DNA of 64,000 nucleotides from Diphasiastrum complanatum. Its lineage: Eukaryota > Streptophyta > Lycopodiopsida > Lycopodiales > Lycopodiaceae. The first letter of the stretch is position 1. Each line of letters begins with the position of its first letter. The position numbers and the translations under genes are program-made. The stretch is from assembly GCA_029204225.1 (NCBI GenBank), contig CM055102.1, positions 8,751,456 through 8,815,455 of the forward strand. The letters are read 5' to 3'. This document shows, in pieces, positions 1-10,560 of this stretch. The notes below the pieces were generated by a model. That model worked only from the letters and a program-made list of their open reading frames with translations, was not told the DNA's origin and searched no databases.

Positions 1-262
1 TTGCACAGGAACACAGATCATGCTACACAGTAACACAGACAGAAAATCACTCTCCTCAGCAAGCTCACATAGCAACTGTATTTCTCAAAATGAAATTACA
101 CTGTACATATAGTTGTTCACTCAGGCAACTCATGCATGACCCAGGTTGTCGTTGGCGGGATGTGTGTCCCGTCGACTTGCCTCGTGGCGAGGCCAGCTGA
201 TCCTTATCCACTGATAGGACCCACAGTACAGTAACACAGTGATTCTAACTTTAATTCTAACT
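1..262 (-). repeat. 3' LTR (partial) of copia element 1
   Basis: This stretch is repeated almost exactly at about 4215-4476, with roughly 12 differences in 262 bases by eye, mostly transitions. The coding remains between the copies run on the minus strand, so this is the downstream LTR, cut off by the window start. A purine-rich tract on the minus strand (pyrimidines at 261-271 on the plus strand) adjoins it, as expected for the plus-strand primer of reverse transcription. LTR divergence near 4-5% indicates an insertion that is not recent. Confidence 0.88.
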
Positions 263-315
263 CTCTCCCTTAAAGTAGAGTCACTTTGTATACAGTCATA
301 TACATAGCTTTAAAG

Positions 316-3300
316 TCAACAAACTTTAAATACAGAAAGTTTTGATCTAAATTTATCAAACTTTTCTCTAGTAAGTGGCTTAGTGAAAATATCAGCTAGT
401 TGTTCTTCTGTGCTACAATGAACAACATGAATTTCACGACTCAGCAGCCTCTCACGTATGAAGTGATATTGAATCTCAATGTATTTAGTTCTCGCATGGA
501 ACACTGGATTCTTTGCTAGTTGAATGCCACTCTGACTGTCACTATGTAAAGTCATGGGATTTTTCTGCTTTATGCCAATTTCTTCCAAGATTTGTCTCAA
601 CCATATAGCTTCTTGTGCAGCACTACACATTGCCTTATACTTTGCTTCTGTGGTGGAAAGAACGATTGTACTTTGCTTCTTACTAGACCAGGAAAAGCAA
701 TTACCACAAAACTGGAATATATATCCTGTGGTGGATCTACGATCATCATAGTCACCTCCCCAATCCACATCCACATAGCCACACAACTCAGGTAAACCAT
801 CATGCTTCTTGTAAATCAAGCCATACTCTGAAGTGCCTTTCACATAACACAAAATGCATTTAGTTGCTTTCCAATGTGTTTCCGTAGGTGCTGCCATAAA
901 CTGACTTACAATGCCAACAGCATAGCATATATCTGGTCTAGTTGTGGTAAGGTAAATCAAGCTCCCTACTAACTGTCTATATAGCGTAGCATCAAATGAC
1001 TGTGATTCATCAAGCTTAGAAAGCTTTTTACCTGGTTCAATAGGAGTGTATACTGGCTTGCAATCCTGCAACCTAAACCTGTGCAGCAACTCTTTGACAC
1101 CTTCAGGTTGATCCATGAACACTTCTTCTTCTAACTCACCATTTAGAAAAGCAGATTTCACATCCATCTGATGCAAAGGCCAACCAAAATGTGAAGCTAA
1201 AGTAATAAGTAGACGTAGAGTATTCCACTTACACACCGGCGCAAAGGTCTCCTCATAGTCAATGCCTTTATTTTGTGCGTACCCTTTGATTACCAATCTT
1301 GCTTTGTGCTTTGCTATGCTTCCATCTGCATGGTACTTAGTTCTGTATACCCATTTGCAACCAATGGGTTTCTTGCCAACTGGTGGTTCTACTAAGTCCC
1401 ATGTGCTATGCTTAGCAATTGACTCCATCTCCTCTCCCATGGCCTTGATCCAAATGTCATCATCCTTCACTTCACCATAAGTCGAAGATTCTTTGCTTTG
1501 AATAATGTTGGATAACAGAGCATAATCTGCTTCATACCTTTCAGGTAGTATCTTCTTTCTTGTTGATCTTCGTAGCTCTCCCTGGTTAGATGATCCTGGA
1601 AAGTCATCTATATCGCAGCTCTCCATCAATCTCTCAAACCACTTAGGGAGCTTTCTGTCAGGTGATCGGCTTCCTGGTGAAAATGTATCCCACGGTACAT
1701 CCTTCTCCTTGCGTTTGTCACTTGCAATTTCAATCCTTCTTGCACCAAAAGGTTTGTCCCTACCTCTCCAACCTGTTTCATGAGGTTGAGTAGTAGTATC
1801 TTGAGATGTATCCTCTTGTTCATCACTCGGAAGGTCAATGAATGGATCATCATTAGGTGGTATCCTCACTATACCGTTTTTCCTACTGGATGTGTCTATC
1901 TTCTCAGCATCTTCGTCTTCATACATCTTGGATTCATCAAAGATAACATCTCGGCCTATATGGATTTTGTTTTCGACTGGATCAAAACATCTATAGCTCT
2001 TCATGCGATCATCACACCTCAAGTGCATGCACTTGATAGCTTTTACATCAAGTTTATGTCTTTCTTTCTTAGGAATATGTACAAAGGCCTTACATCCAAA
2101 GATTCGCAAGTGGTTTACCTTTGGCTTCTTCTTTGTGAATGTTTCCTCAGGTGTTATTTTTGGTATGGCAATGGTTGGACTTTTATTTTAAAGATAAACT
2201 GCCGTGCTACATGCTTCTGACCAAAAATCTTTTGGTAATTTCATCTCATCTAGCATAGATCTGGCACTTTCCACAATCGTATGATTTTTGCGCTCAGCTA
2301 CACCATTGAGAGCAGGAGTATGAGCTTGCGTAAATTGTCTTTTAATCCCACATTGATCACAAAGATCATTGAAGTCATTAGGCTTATACTCACCTCCACT
2401 ATCTGATCTTAGGATTTTGATCTTCTTACTTGTCTGATTTTCGACCAAGTTTTTGAAGTTCTTGAAGTTATCAAAAGCATCTGATTTCTTCTTCAAGAAG
2501 TAGATCCACGTCTTACGTGACATATCATCAATAAAGATCATGAAATAGAAGGCTTTTCCTAAGGACATGGTCTTCATGGGCCCGCATAAATCTGTGTGGA
2601 TTAAATCCAGGATGTTCTTTGCTCTTGCAACACCCCTTTTATTGAACTTCTCTCGATGTTGCTTCCCATATATACAAGATTCGCACATCGATTTCAAGTG
2701 ATCTTCTATTGTAGGCAATCCTGTTACCATCCCCAATTTTCTCATCAAACCGAGGCTTCCCAAGATCAAGTGACCAAGCCTCTTGTACCACAACTCAATT
2801 TGCGAAGGAACGGATGATACAAGTCTATGTTGCCCCTTGATTGTAGCATTCAACCTGTACAATTTTGTATTGGGCTCTCTTACTCCATTCGCAATAACTT
2901 TGAACTTTTGGTTCGCATCCTTCACAAAGCAACGATCATGGGCAAATTCTACTTTCAACTTTTGATCAGTAATGACTCCAACAGAAAGTAGATTTTTCTT
3001 CAAACCTGGTACATAAAGTACCTCCCTGATCATCCTGCTTTTGCCATCAGGAAGTTGGATTGAAACTGTGCCTATCCCCTTGATCATGCACACTTCACCA
3101 TTTGCTTGTGAAACAGATGTCCCATTATCCAATGCCTTCAAACTACTGAACCAGTTCTTGTTACCTGTCATGTGTCTTGTGGCTCCTGAGTCAATATACC
3201 ATGCTTGATCATCTTGATTAGATGACAATGCAGATATGAAGATGCTAGAGTCTTCAATCTCACCTTCATCGACAAGGTTACCTGCTTGTTTTGGTTTTCC

Positions 3301-3651
3301 CTTGCTTTGTTCCGCCAGGAATTTGCGACATTCACTCTTCTAGTGGCCCTTTTTACCACAATGGAAGCACTTGCCTTTCTTTTTAGTTTTGCTGGAAGAT
3401 CTCTCATCCTCCTGAGACTTGGCAAATTGCTATTTAGTCTTCTTCTTGCCCTTGCCCTTGCCTTGTTTTTGGCGTGTTGCAAGTGCCTGATCATCAGTAT
3501 TTTGATGTCTAGCTTTCACCATTTCTCGTCGTTGCTCTTCCTGCATCAAGATTCCTGTGAGCTCGTCAAAGGTTGGCAATCTTTTTCTTGATGCTATTTC
3601 GCTCACAAATATCTGATAGGGTTCTGCAATGTCGCATACTGCATTATGCAC
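316..3651 (-). pseudogene. Copia element 1 gag-pol, decayed
   Basis: Read on the minus strand, one frame runs from 3651 to 316 and is broken by in-frame stops near 3431 (TAG), within the zinc knuckle near 3342 (TAG) and at 2188-2190 (TAA). In order it carries the gag C-terminus with a KGKGKGKKK tract, a CFHCGKKGH zinc knuckle, protease (WYIDSGATRHMTG), the pre-integrase and integrase core (SDSGGEY; NGVAERKNH), RT (GCKWVYRTK, then MDVKSAFLNGELEEEVFMDQ) and RNase H up to LADIFTKPLTREKF. Copia order is clear. The RT jumps from the DQPEG motif directly to HRFRLQDCKPV, so the central part with the catalytic YVDD is deleted in frame. The first part of gag is also missing. The element cannot be autonomous. 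Confidence 0.93.
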
Positions 3652-3659
3652 CAGTCTGA

Positions 3660-4188
3660 GGCCTGGAGCAGGGTCGCCCTACTGAATCCATGACTGTAGA
3701 GTGTTCAGTCAGGAAATTTCGTGGAGAAACGATGATTTTAGCTCAACTTGACAAAGTGGCTTTTTCACCTTTTTACCGCAAATCTGCTAGGTTAACTGTC
3801 TGGAGACAAATCTCTGACACAAACCTCAGAATCTCTCCATGGCTCATTGACAATGTGATTAGCTTCCTTCCTGTCCTTACGGCATCCAAAACGGTGCACA
3901 AACAGCGAAGAAATCACCAGTTATGTATTAAAACCGTAACCCCAAGTCCGGTTTCAATATTCAGCTGGCTTTGAAATTGTCAATTTTTCACCAAATTTTT
4001 CCCTGTCTGATGCTATGCACAGGCTAATAATCCCTCTGCTGAGCTTAGCAAACCTCTATAAATTAAAAACCATGCACCAGTGCTTCTCTTTCCGTCTTCA
4101 ACCTGTCGTAAACCCCCGAACTCTCAGAAGACAGTTCTCCTGAAGCTCTCTTCAACGGCGACACTGTACTGTGTACACTCCCTGTACG
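3660..4188 (-). other. Leader region of copia element 1
   Basis: Between the primer site and the gag remnant lie about 530 bases without recognisable coding sequence. A small plus-strand reading frame at 3690-3974 resembles nothing I know. This is probably the untranslated leader, shortened by a deletion that also removed the gag N-terminus. Confidence 0.55.
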
Positions 4189-4200
4189 GCTCTGATACCA
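4189..4200 (-). other. tRNA-Met primer binding site, copia element 1
   Basis: The minus strand reads TGGTATCAGAGC, the complement of the initiator tRNA-Met 3' end used by most plant copia elements. It directly follows the 5' LTR on that strand and so fixes the LTR boundary and element orientation. Confidence 0.93.
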
Positions 4201-4476
4201 ACTTAGAATTTGCTTTGCACAGGAACGCAGATTATGCTACACAGTAACACAGACAGAAAATCACTCTCCTCAGCAAGCTCACATAGCAACTGTATTTCTC
4301 AAAATGAAATTACATTGTACATATAGTTGTTCACTCAAGCAACCCATGCATGACCCAGGTTGTCGTTGGCGGGACGCGTGTCCCATCGACTTGCCTCGTG
4401 GCGAGGCCAGCTGACCCTTATCCACTGATAGGACTAACAGTACAGTAACACAGTGATTCTAACTTTAATTATAACT
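4201..4476 (-). repeat. 5' LTR of copia element 1
   Basis: Second copy of the repeat at 1-262. Its termini on the minus strand are imperfect inverted repeats (starting near TTATAATTAAAG and ending AATTCTAAGT). It lies next to the primer site and ends three bases before the ATG of a plus-strand gag remnant. Element 1 therefore seems to have inserted just upstream of the gag of an older plus-strand copia element. The flanking duplication cannot be tested because the other end is outside the window. Confidence 0.85.
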
Positions 4477-4479
4477 GTA

Positions 4480-5417
4480 ATGGCTAAAGAATTGGAAGGT
4501 ATCGGTTTTTTATTTAGCGAAGATCGGTTGGATGGCACAAACTACTCCTTGTGGAGTTACATGATGAATAATCTTCTCATAGTGAAAGGGCTGTGGGATT
4601 TGGTCAATGGTGATGAGGAAAGGCCTCCGTCTTTGGCACCTCCTACACCTCGTGGATCATCATCATCAACATCATCTTCTACATCTTCGAAAGAACAAAA
4701 AAAGTGGGATAGAAGGGATGCACAAGCACATTCTATGGTTGCTCTTGCTATGAAAAGATCTATCTTACCTCATATTAGGTCTTGTAAGACATCTAAAAGT
4801 GGGTGGGATACACTTTATACTATGTATAGAGTCAAAAATCCAGCAAGAGTGGTGTATCTTAGAAATCAGTTGCAAGAAGGAGATCAAGTGACCAATCACT
4901 TGCGAAGATTCAAGGATCTTCGTGAGGAGCTTCTCAATATTGATGAGATAATTGAGGATGCTCAATTTATTTCCATTACTCTCAACTCATTACCTTCATC
5001 TTATCTTCCATTTGTTTCAACTTTGAGTATCTCTCTTGGGAGACAACAACTCTCCTTTGATGAACTTGTTGGGCTGCTTCTTCAAGAGGAGCAAACGAGG
5101 CAAAATTTTGCGAGTGACACTCAACAAGTTCAAGCTTTCTTCACGAAAGGCAAGGGCAAAGGCAAGTCAAAAGGAAAGGGGAAGCCTCCTTCCAAGGATA
5201 AGCAAAAGCCCATTGGAGGTCAAGAGTCAACACTCAAAAGAAGAAAGAGAAGCGCCATTATTGCAAGAAGTATGGGCACTTCATCAAGGATTGTAAGAAG
5301 AAGCTTGTGAAAGAGACGAGTGAAGGAATTGATACTTTGCAGCAAGAGCTTGAAGCTAGTGGTGATCTCTTCAACCAAGACTATGCTTTTGTGTCTACTT
5401 CTCAGATTTATCAATAA
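4480..5417 (+). pseudogene. Orphan copia gag
   Basis: From the ATG at 4480 the frame encodes a typical copia gag: a DGTNYSLWSYMM start, the UBN2-type helical domain (KKWDRRDAQAHSMVALAM, then SGWDTLYTMYRVKN) and a KGKGKSKGKGK basic tract. Near 5230 the reading frame changes. In the shifted frame a zinc knuckle follows (HYCKKYGHFIKDC), whose first cysteine codon is CGC (Arg) instead of TGC. The frame ends at TAA 5415-5417 with no protease after it. The upstream side was cut by element 1 and the downstream side by other retroelement sequence. A domesticated gag is an alternative, but the frameshift and lost cysteine argue for decay. Confidence 0.82.
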
Positions 5418-6044
5418 AGTCGGATTTTTTTCAAACTGACTCTAATTACCTTCTGGATTTTAGTGTTCAGTAAAAGCACCAGTTGTAAGGCCGCTTCAAA
5501 GCTTTCTAATTTGGCACATAGTTGAGGGTCGTATCCCAGGACGCCAGCGGTATGCCATCGAGACCATTATATTTGGGACGTCAACAATATGCTATCGGGA
5601 CCATTCGGTCTAGAAACTGTTGTTTTCATATCTATCGCGACTTGTGGTTTTGAGTGTTCCTTACATGAACGTGAGTGGGTTAAGCTCTCAGGGAATGGGC
5701 TCTAACTTGTCGGTTGAGTTGGATGGCTTGCTTGGGTGGAAGTTACCTGTTTATGGCTGTCCAGTCTGGCGTGGCTCCGAGTTAGTTAAGTTACAAAGCT
5801 TCGAGTTAGTTAAGTTTGATGTATGTCAGGTGGCTTGCTTGGAGGGAAGTCAACCACATCGGGATCCACGGTCTAGCATGGCACTAGGTTGGATCTCAAT
5901 GTTGGTTTTCGAACTTCAAGTTGGTTAAGTTTGATCATGGTTGGTGAGTGGGCTGCTTGTATGTCAAGTGGGTGTGGACAGCAAGAGTGAAATCTGGGAA
6001 GCTAAGTCATGGATCCCGGCTCCCTTTGGAATGCCTACGCTTCA
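5418..6044 (+). repeat. Probable LTR preceding a Met primer site
   Basis: No ORF here resembles a known protein. The segment ends in TTCA two bases before a perfect primer site at 6047, so it is probably the 5' LTR of a plus-strand element. The left boundary is inferred from where the orphan gag stops. No second copy lies in the window. The downstream tandem-repeat leader without coding sequence is compatible with a gypsy or non-autonomous element. Confidence 0.5.
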
Positions 6045-6046
6045 TG

Positions 6047-6059
6047 TGGTATCAGAGCC
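6047..6059 (+). other. tRNA-Met primer binding site
   Basis: The sequence TGGTATCAGAGCC matches the initiator tRNA-Met complement on the plus strand. It marks the start of the internal region of an element whose coding part is missing. Confidence 0.85.
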
Positions 6060-6117
6060 GACTGGCCGATCAGTTATGCGGATCTCACGGAAAAGGCCAT
6101 TGGTTGGGGTTCATCAG

Positions 6118-6690
6118 GACAACTGTTGTGCAAAGTGCTGCCCACAATGTAAGCATGGGTGCATCCACGGTCAGGGTGGTCAACAGAACGGGGGCTAAAT
6201 GAGTCAAGGTGTTGCCCTTGAGGTGTAAGCATGGTCAGCTGCCGCAGTTCGGGCCTGACGCCATCTGCACGTAGGACAGATGAGATAGGGTGTTGCCATT
6301 AGGTTGGTGTAAGTACAATTTGTGCCTTGTGGGGTGCGGGACGACATATTCACAATAGCTGCCAATCGTTTAGCTATAAGGACTATCGACCAAATTTGGT
6401 GGGGGCGTTACTTAGGCAAAGTGTTGCCTAACAGTGAAAGCACGGGTACGTCCATGATCCGGGTGGTATGATGGCTGCTGATCATTTAGCTATAAGGGCA
6501 ATCGACCAGATTTAGTGGGGTCATTACTGAGGCAATGTGATGCTTAACGGTGAAAGCACGAGTGTGTCCACGATCGGAGTGATATATTCGAGAATAGCTG
6601 CCGATCGTTTAGCTATAAGGGCTATCAACTAGAGTTGGTGGGGCGTGACTGAGGCAATATGATGTTTAATGGTGAAAGCACAGATAGTTG
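6118..6690 (+). repeat. Imperfect tandem repeats in retroelement leader
   Basis: About six degenerate units share a core GTGTTGCC followed by GTGAAAGCACG and TCCACGATC. Three late units also carry GCTGCCGATCGTTTAGCTATA, starting near 6358, 6474 and 6597, so the period is about 116-123 bases. Earlier units near 6131, 6206 and 6286 are shorter. The array lies just after the primer site at 6047, in the leader position. I see no coding capacity. Confidence 0.75.
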
Positions 6691-6699
6691 AATGGGTGT

Positions 6700-7670
6700 T
6701 TTTTGTGGGATGACTCTATGATCGATCTGTATGGGCACAGCTAGGCAAAGGTCCTTTGGCAGAAATATCTCAAAGAGGGACCTTGTCTTTGTTACTTGTT
6801 AGTAAACATGTCTGAATGTCTTGCTTGTATGTATTCGTTGTGAGTCTTAGTACTCAGCATGATGACCAAAAAAAAAGAAATGATATGGGGATCCATTTTT
6901 TTCAATTTTTTTTAAAAAGTATCCAAACTTAAAATGCTTCAAATAAATATATTGTAATATTAAAAAAATATTATATTCTGCAAGAAAATAATTCAAGCTA
7001 CAAAAATTTGGTCAATAGATTTTTATGAATAACTTAAAATTAGCTTATATGAATCAATAATACTATTCAAAATAAAATCAATAGATACACAATCACTAGA
7101 ATAACTAAAAAATATATTTTGCTTATTTAAAACAAAAGGTATAGTTTTTTTCTTTGAAATTTTAAAAGTTTTTTAAATTACAATTCTTCTATCGAAAAAA
7201 AATATTTTTTAAATTATGACAAAAATTTTAATCAGTATTTTTTAAACTTTTAAATTTTTTAAAATCTTTACTTATATCTATGTAAGTTCATTGAATATTT
7301 AAACATTAAATAAACGCAAATAAAATTACTTTACAATAACCGAAATCAAATAATTTGTGAAAATATTTAAATCACTTTGAAAAAAATCTTTTCATTTCTT
7401 TAAATTTCTAACAATATTTTTTTTTACAAAAAATATCATAAAAACACATCCAAAATTAAAATATTATAAACTTGACAAATCCTTACAATATTAGTGTTAC
7501 TAATAATTATCAATGTTAAAATTATTAAAATATTTGAAATTCTTAATTTTAAATCCTTAAATAACAAATTTAAGAACATTAGATCAATAAAAAAGATTTC
7601 AAAACACAATACATCAAAAAATATAAACGCAATTATGAGATCATAGAGATTGAAGAATTAAGATCAAACT
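6700..7670. other. AT-rich spacer
   Basis: Long A and T runs dominate, especially 6890-7640. I see no reading frame of note, no LTR termini and no RNA gene. Confidence 0.7.
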
Positions 7671-7671
7671 T

Positions 7672-10560
7672 CTTTTTACAAAGGATGAGAGAAATTACTA
7701 TTTGTGTGCGACAGTGAAGCCGAACAAAAACTCATTTTTGTATTTTTTAAATGCTTTGGAGGTTTGTCGCAAAGCTTACAAAGTAGTTCACGCAATCGGA
7801 AACTCACAGCTTCAACGAATGGATGCACAACTTCAGAAAGGCCCAACATTACGGGGATTCTTACAAGGTTGAACTATTTCTCCAGATGTTTTAAATGCAA
7901 CTGCTTGGCTAAAGCATTTCATAGATGTGCATGGAGAAAAATTGTCTAGTTCAATTATATTTTCACTTGTCGGATAATTTTACAAGATTAAAGAGTTTGC
8001 CAAAACAAAAATTGTTCCCTATTTGAGTTACTCATATTTTCTTAGAATTTGAAAAAGAGATTTTGGACTAGTAAAGATTCCCAAAAAATCATGAATGACA
8101 GTATGCTCCACTTGCGAGTTGTTAAAGTCTGCAAAACAACTTGCAAAGACCAATGACGAGAAAGATAACTATTAATCAAATTTTTTATTCATTTAAATAC
8201 TTTTTGTTTTGAAAAAATATAAGTTACAATCTTTTTTAATATCATTATGGTATGATCTTTATTCTATCATATAAGTGAATCATTGTATTTTCAGTGGATG
8301 CTACAAAAGCTCTTCAACTGCACAGAGATCAACAAACAATTGAAAGACAAAATTTGGCCAAGCATCGAAAAAAATGTTTGGAATGTCCACAAAAATATCT
8401 GGGCCTTGTTATTGATGGCATGGATCAGAAGAAAATAATGTTGTCTCATTTTGTCAGAGTGTCCAAAAATTTGAACGAGACAGATTTTATTCAGGTTCAT
8501 CTCATTCAAGCACTTGTGTTTAATGGCACTTTGGAGTCCAAGGTCTTTTCTAATTATCCCAATAGTCGAAATGATCCAAATTTGATGATCACCAAGATAA
8601 TTTGCGAATTTGGTGAAAATCTTCCAGAAATACTTCTTTTGCAGCTTGACAACACTACTAGAAAAAATAAAAACCAAACTGTTTTGGCATACTTGTCCAT
8701 GTTAGTGGAGAAATTTTTTCTCAAAAAAATAAAAATAGGATTTTTGTTGGTAGGACATGAGTGATAGAACTATGATTACAAGTCCATCTGTTGGATTAGA
8801 AGTTAACATTTGAGTAAAACACTACAAGTTAGAAACCTTTGTGAGTTTCAAGTTCAACCAAGTTTATATCTTGTGTGTAAAATTTTACTATTAAGATGAG
8901 ATTTGTTGGAGCATACCTTCTAGAATCTAGCGAAAGATTAAATTATACCAATTATGCTATTTGGAAAGTGAGGATGGAGTCACTCATGGTGCTCCAAGAT
9001 CTTTATGAGGTTTTAATTGATGATGAAGATGAACCTCATCAACATGCAAGGAGGTCTGTGGCTCAAAAGGCTATTGGTGGAGCTTCATGTCATGGAGGAG
9101 GAGATCCCTATCATCTATTGTGACAACCAATCAGCCCAATCACTTGCAACTAATCCTACATTCCATGCAAGGAGCAAACACATCGAGATTGTTCATCATT
9201 TCGTGAGGGAGAAAGTGCAAGCCAAAGAGATCAAGTTCCAACACGTGTCATCATCAAGTTGCTTGGCTGATTTGTTTAACAAATCTTTATCTAAAGATTC
9301 ATTTGTCAAGCTTAGATCTTCAATTAGAGTGATTGATAAAAGTATTGTGGTTTCCAAGGCTAGATTTGAGGAGGAGTGTGAAAAATTGCCTACATTGGCA
9401 AATCTAGCCATGTAGAATATTGTATAGTTTGTCAATATTTTTTGTTAGACACTTGAATGGCCAAAGTGCCACTTCCAATTCACACCTAATGTAGATTGTC
9501 AAGAGAAGTGGTTGTGTCCATTTGGTAGTGATTCCTACTTTGTAGGATCTAGACCATGATTGATGATGAGATTTGTACCTACCATGCACCTACCAAACAT
9601 GACTCTTGGATCTAGGCTAGGGTTTTCACTTTAGGGAAAGAGAGTTGAGTCTACTTCCTTATTACATGCTGGATTTTTTGCAAAGGAAGTGTCTTATACT
9701 ATGTATTTTCATTCGCCATAGTAAGGAGATAGAAACTTTTTGGAGCCTCAAGGAGAAACTCGGATTTTCTCTCTATGTATGGTGATTGTGATTGATTCAA
9801 ATGTAACTAAGCTTTGGCACACTTTAAACTCTGTCTACAGGCCGTACTACAGCCTCATTTTCACACGTGTGAAGTCGGATTTCAGTTTAAGATCAATGAT
9901 CTGATTGTCTCTATTTGTTTTCTATCAAACTGCTAAACTAGATCTTGTTTTCTGATGACTAGTATCTGATAGATTGTTTAACAAGCACACATTCAAAGAT
10001 CCATTTAAGGTCCTTAGTACTATACTTTTAACAGAATAAAAAATCAGTTTGCTCAATCTTGAACATACATCAACAACTAAAGAATTTCATTGGCCTCATA
10101 AATTAGGAACATCAACTACAACTGTCGAACCTTCAAATCTTCCTCGAGATCATGATTTCTTGCAGTTTGTGCAAGGTGAGGAACGTGAAATTTATGTGGG
10201 CTCAAGGAAGAATAGGCAAAGTGTAAAAGTTGCAAAAATGAAATGGCGCGGTGATTTGAATGAAATCCAAATTGGAAGCCTTGTTGCACTTCTAGCTTCA
10301 GAAAACAATGAAGGACATCCATTTTGGATGGCCAAAGTACTTGCTTTTATTTAAAATAGCAATCAAACAAAAGTACTACATGTCCATTGGTTGCGCACCA
10401 CTTCAACGAATGTTTTTTTGGGAAGGTCCGAACTCAAAATGTTGCAAAGTAGATCCAAAGGGCAAGAGAAAGAGATTGCAAAAACTCAACCAAGAGTCGA
10501 CGATTTGAATCTACAAGATGTAGATGTTTTGCCATTTATTTTTGAATTAACAATGACCAA
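7672..10560 (+). pseudogene. DUF7869-like gene, broken and interrupted
   Basis: Several exon-like blocks fit one protein family. Block 1 (about 7672-8160) reads NALEVCRKAYKVVHAIGNSQ, then VKIPKKS and VCSTCELLKSAKQLAKT, with in-frame stops and shifts. Block 2 (about 8292-8763) follows an intron-like stretch ending TATTTTCAG and reads CPQKYLGLVIDGMDQKKIML, then LQLDNTTRKNKNQTVLAYLS and IGFLLVGHE before a stop. Block 3 (about 10049-10560) reads QIGSLVALLASENNEGHPFW, then, past a stop, VLHVHWLRTTS. The IDGMDQ, QLDN and FLxVGH signatures recall the uncharacterised DUF7869 family, which I recognise from memory only. Blocks 2 and 3 are separated by a copia remnant. Function unknown; a transposon origin of the family is possible. 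Confidence 0.66.
8765..10040 (+). mobile_element. Copia remnant inside the DUF7869-like pseudogene
   Basis: A gag start at 8896 (GAYLLESSERLNYTNYAIW) runs about 60 codons and then joins, after a large internal deletion and frame change near 9060-9100, the RNase H end (YCDNQSAQSLATNPTFHARS, HIEIVHHFVREK, CLADLFNKSLS) that stops at 9415. Protease, integrase and RT are gone. About 600 bases follow that probably hold the 3' LTR, including a TTCACACGTGTGAA palindrome at 9860-9873. The right boundary near 10040 is inferred from where the host pseudogene resumes. The gag resembles those of elements B and D. Confidence 0.78.

Noticed and set aside
1780-2220. Plus-strand frame of 146 codons
   Set aside because: It is antisense to the copia integrase-RT linker on the minus strand and has no features of its own.
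3168-3494. Minus-strand arginine-rich frame in element 1
   Set aside because: Out of phase with the gag-protease frame; the real frame is read through stops at about 3431 and 3342.
6358-6690. CRISPR-like array
   Set aside because: Units are long, degenerate and directly repeated without unique spacers, in a plant retroelement leader.
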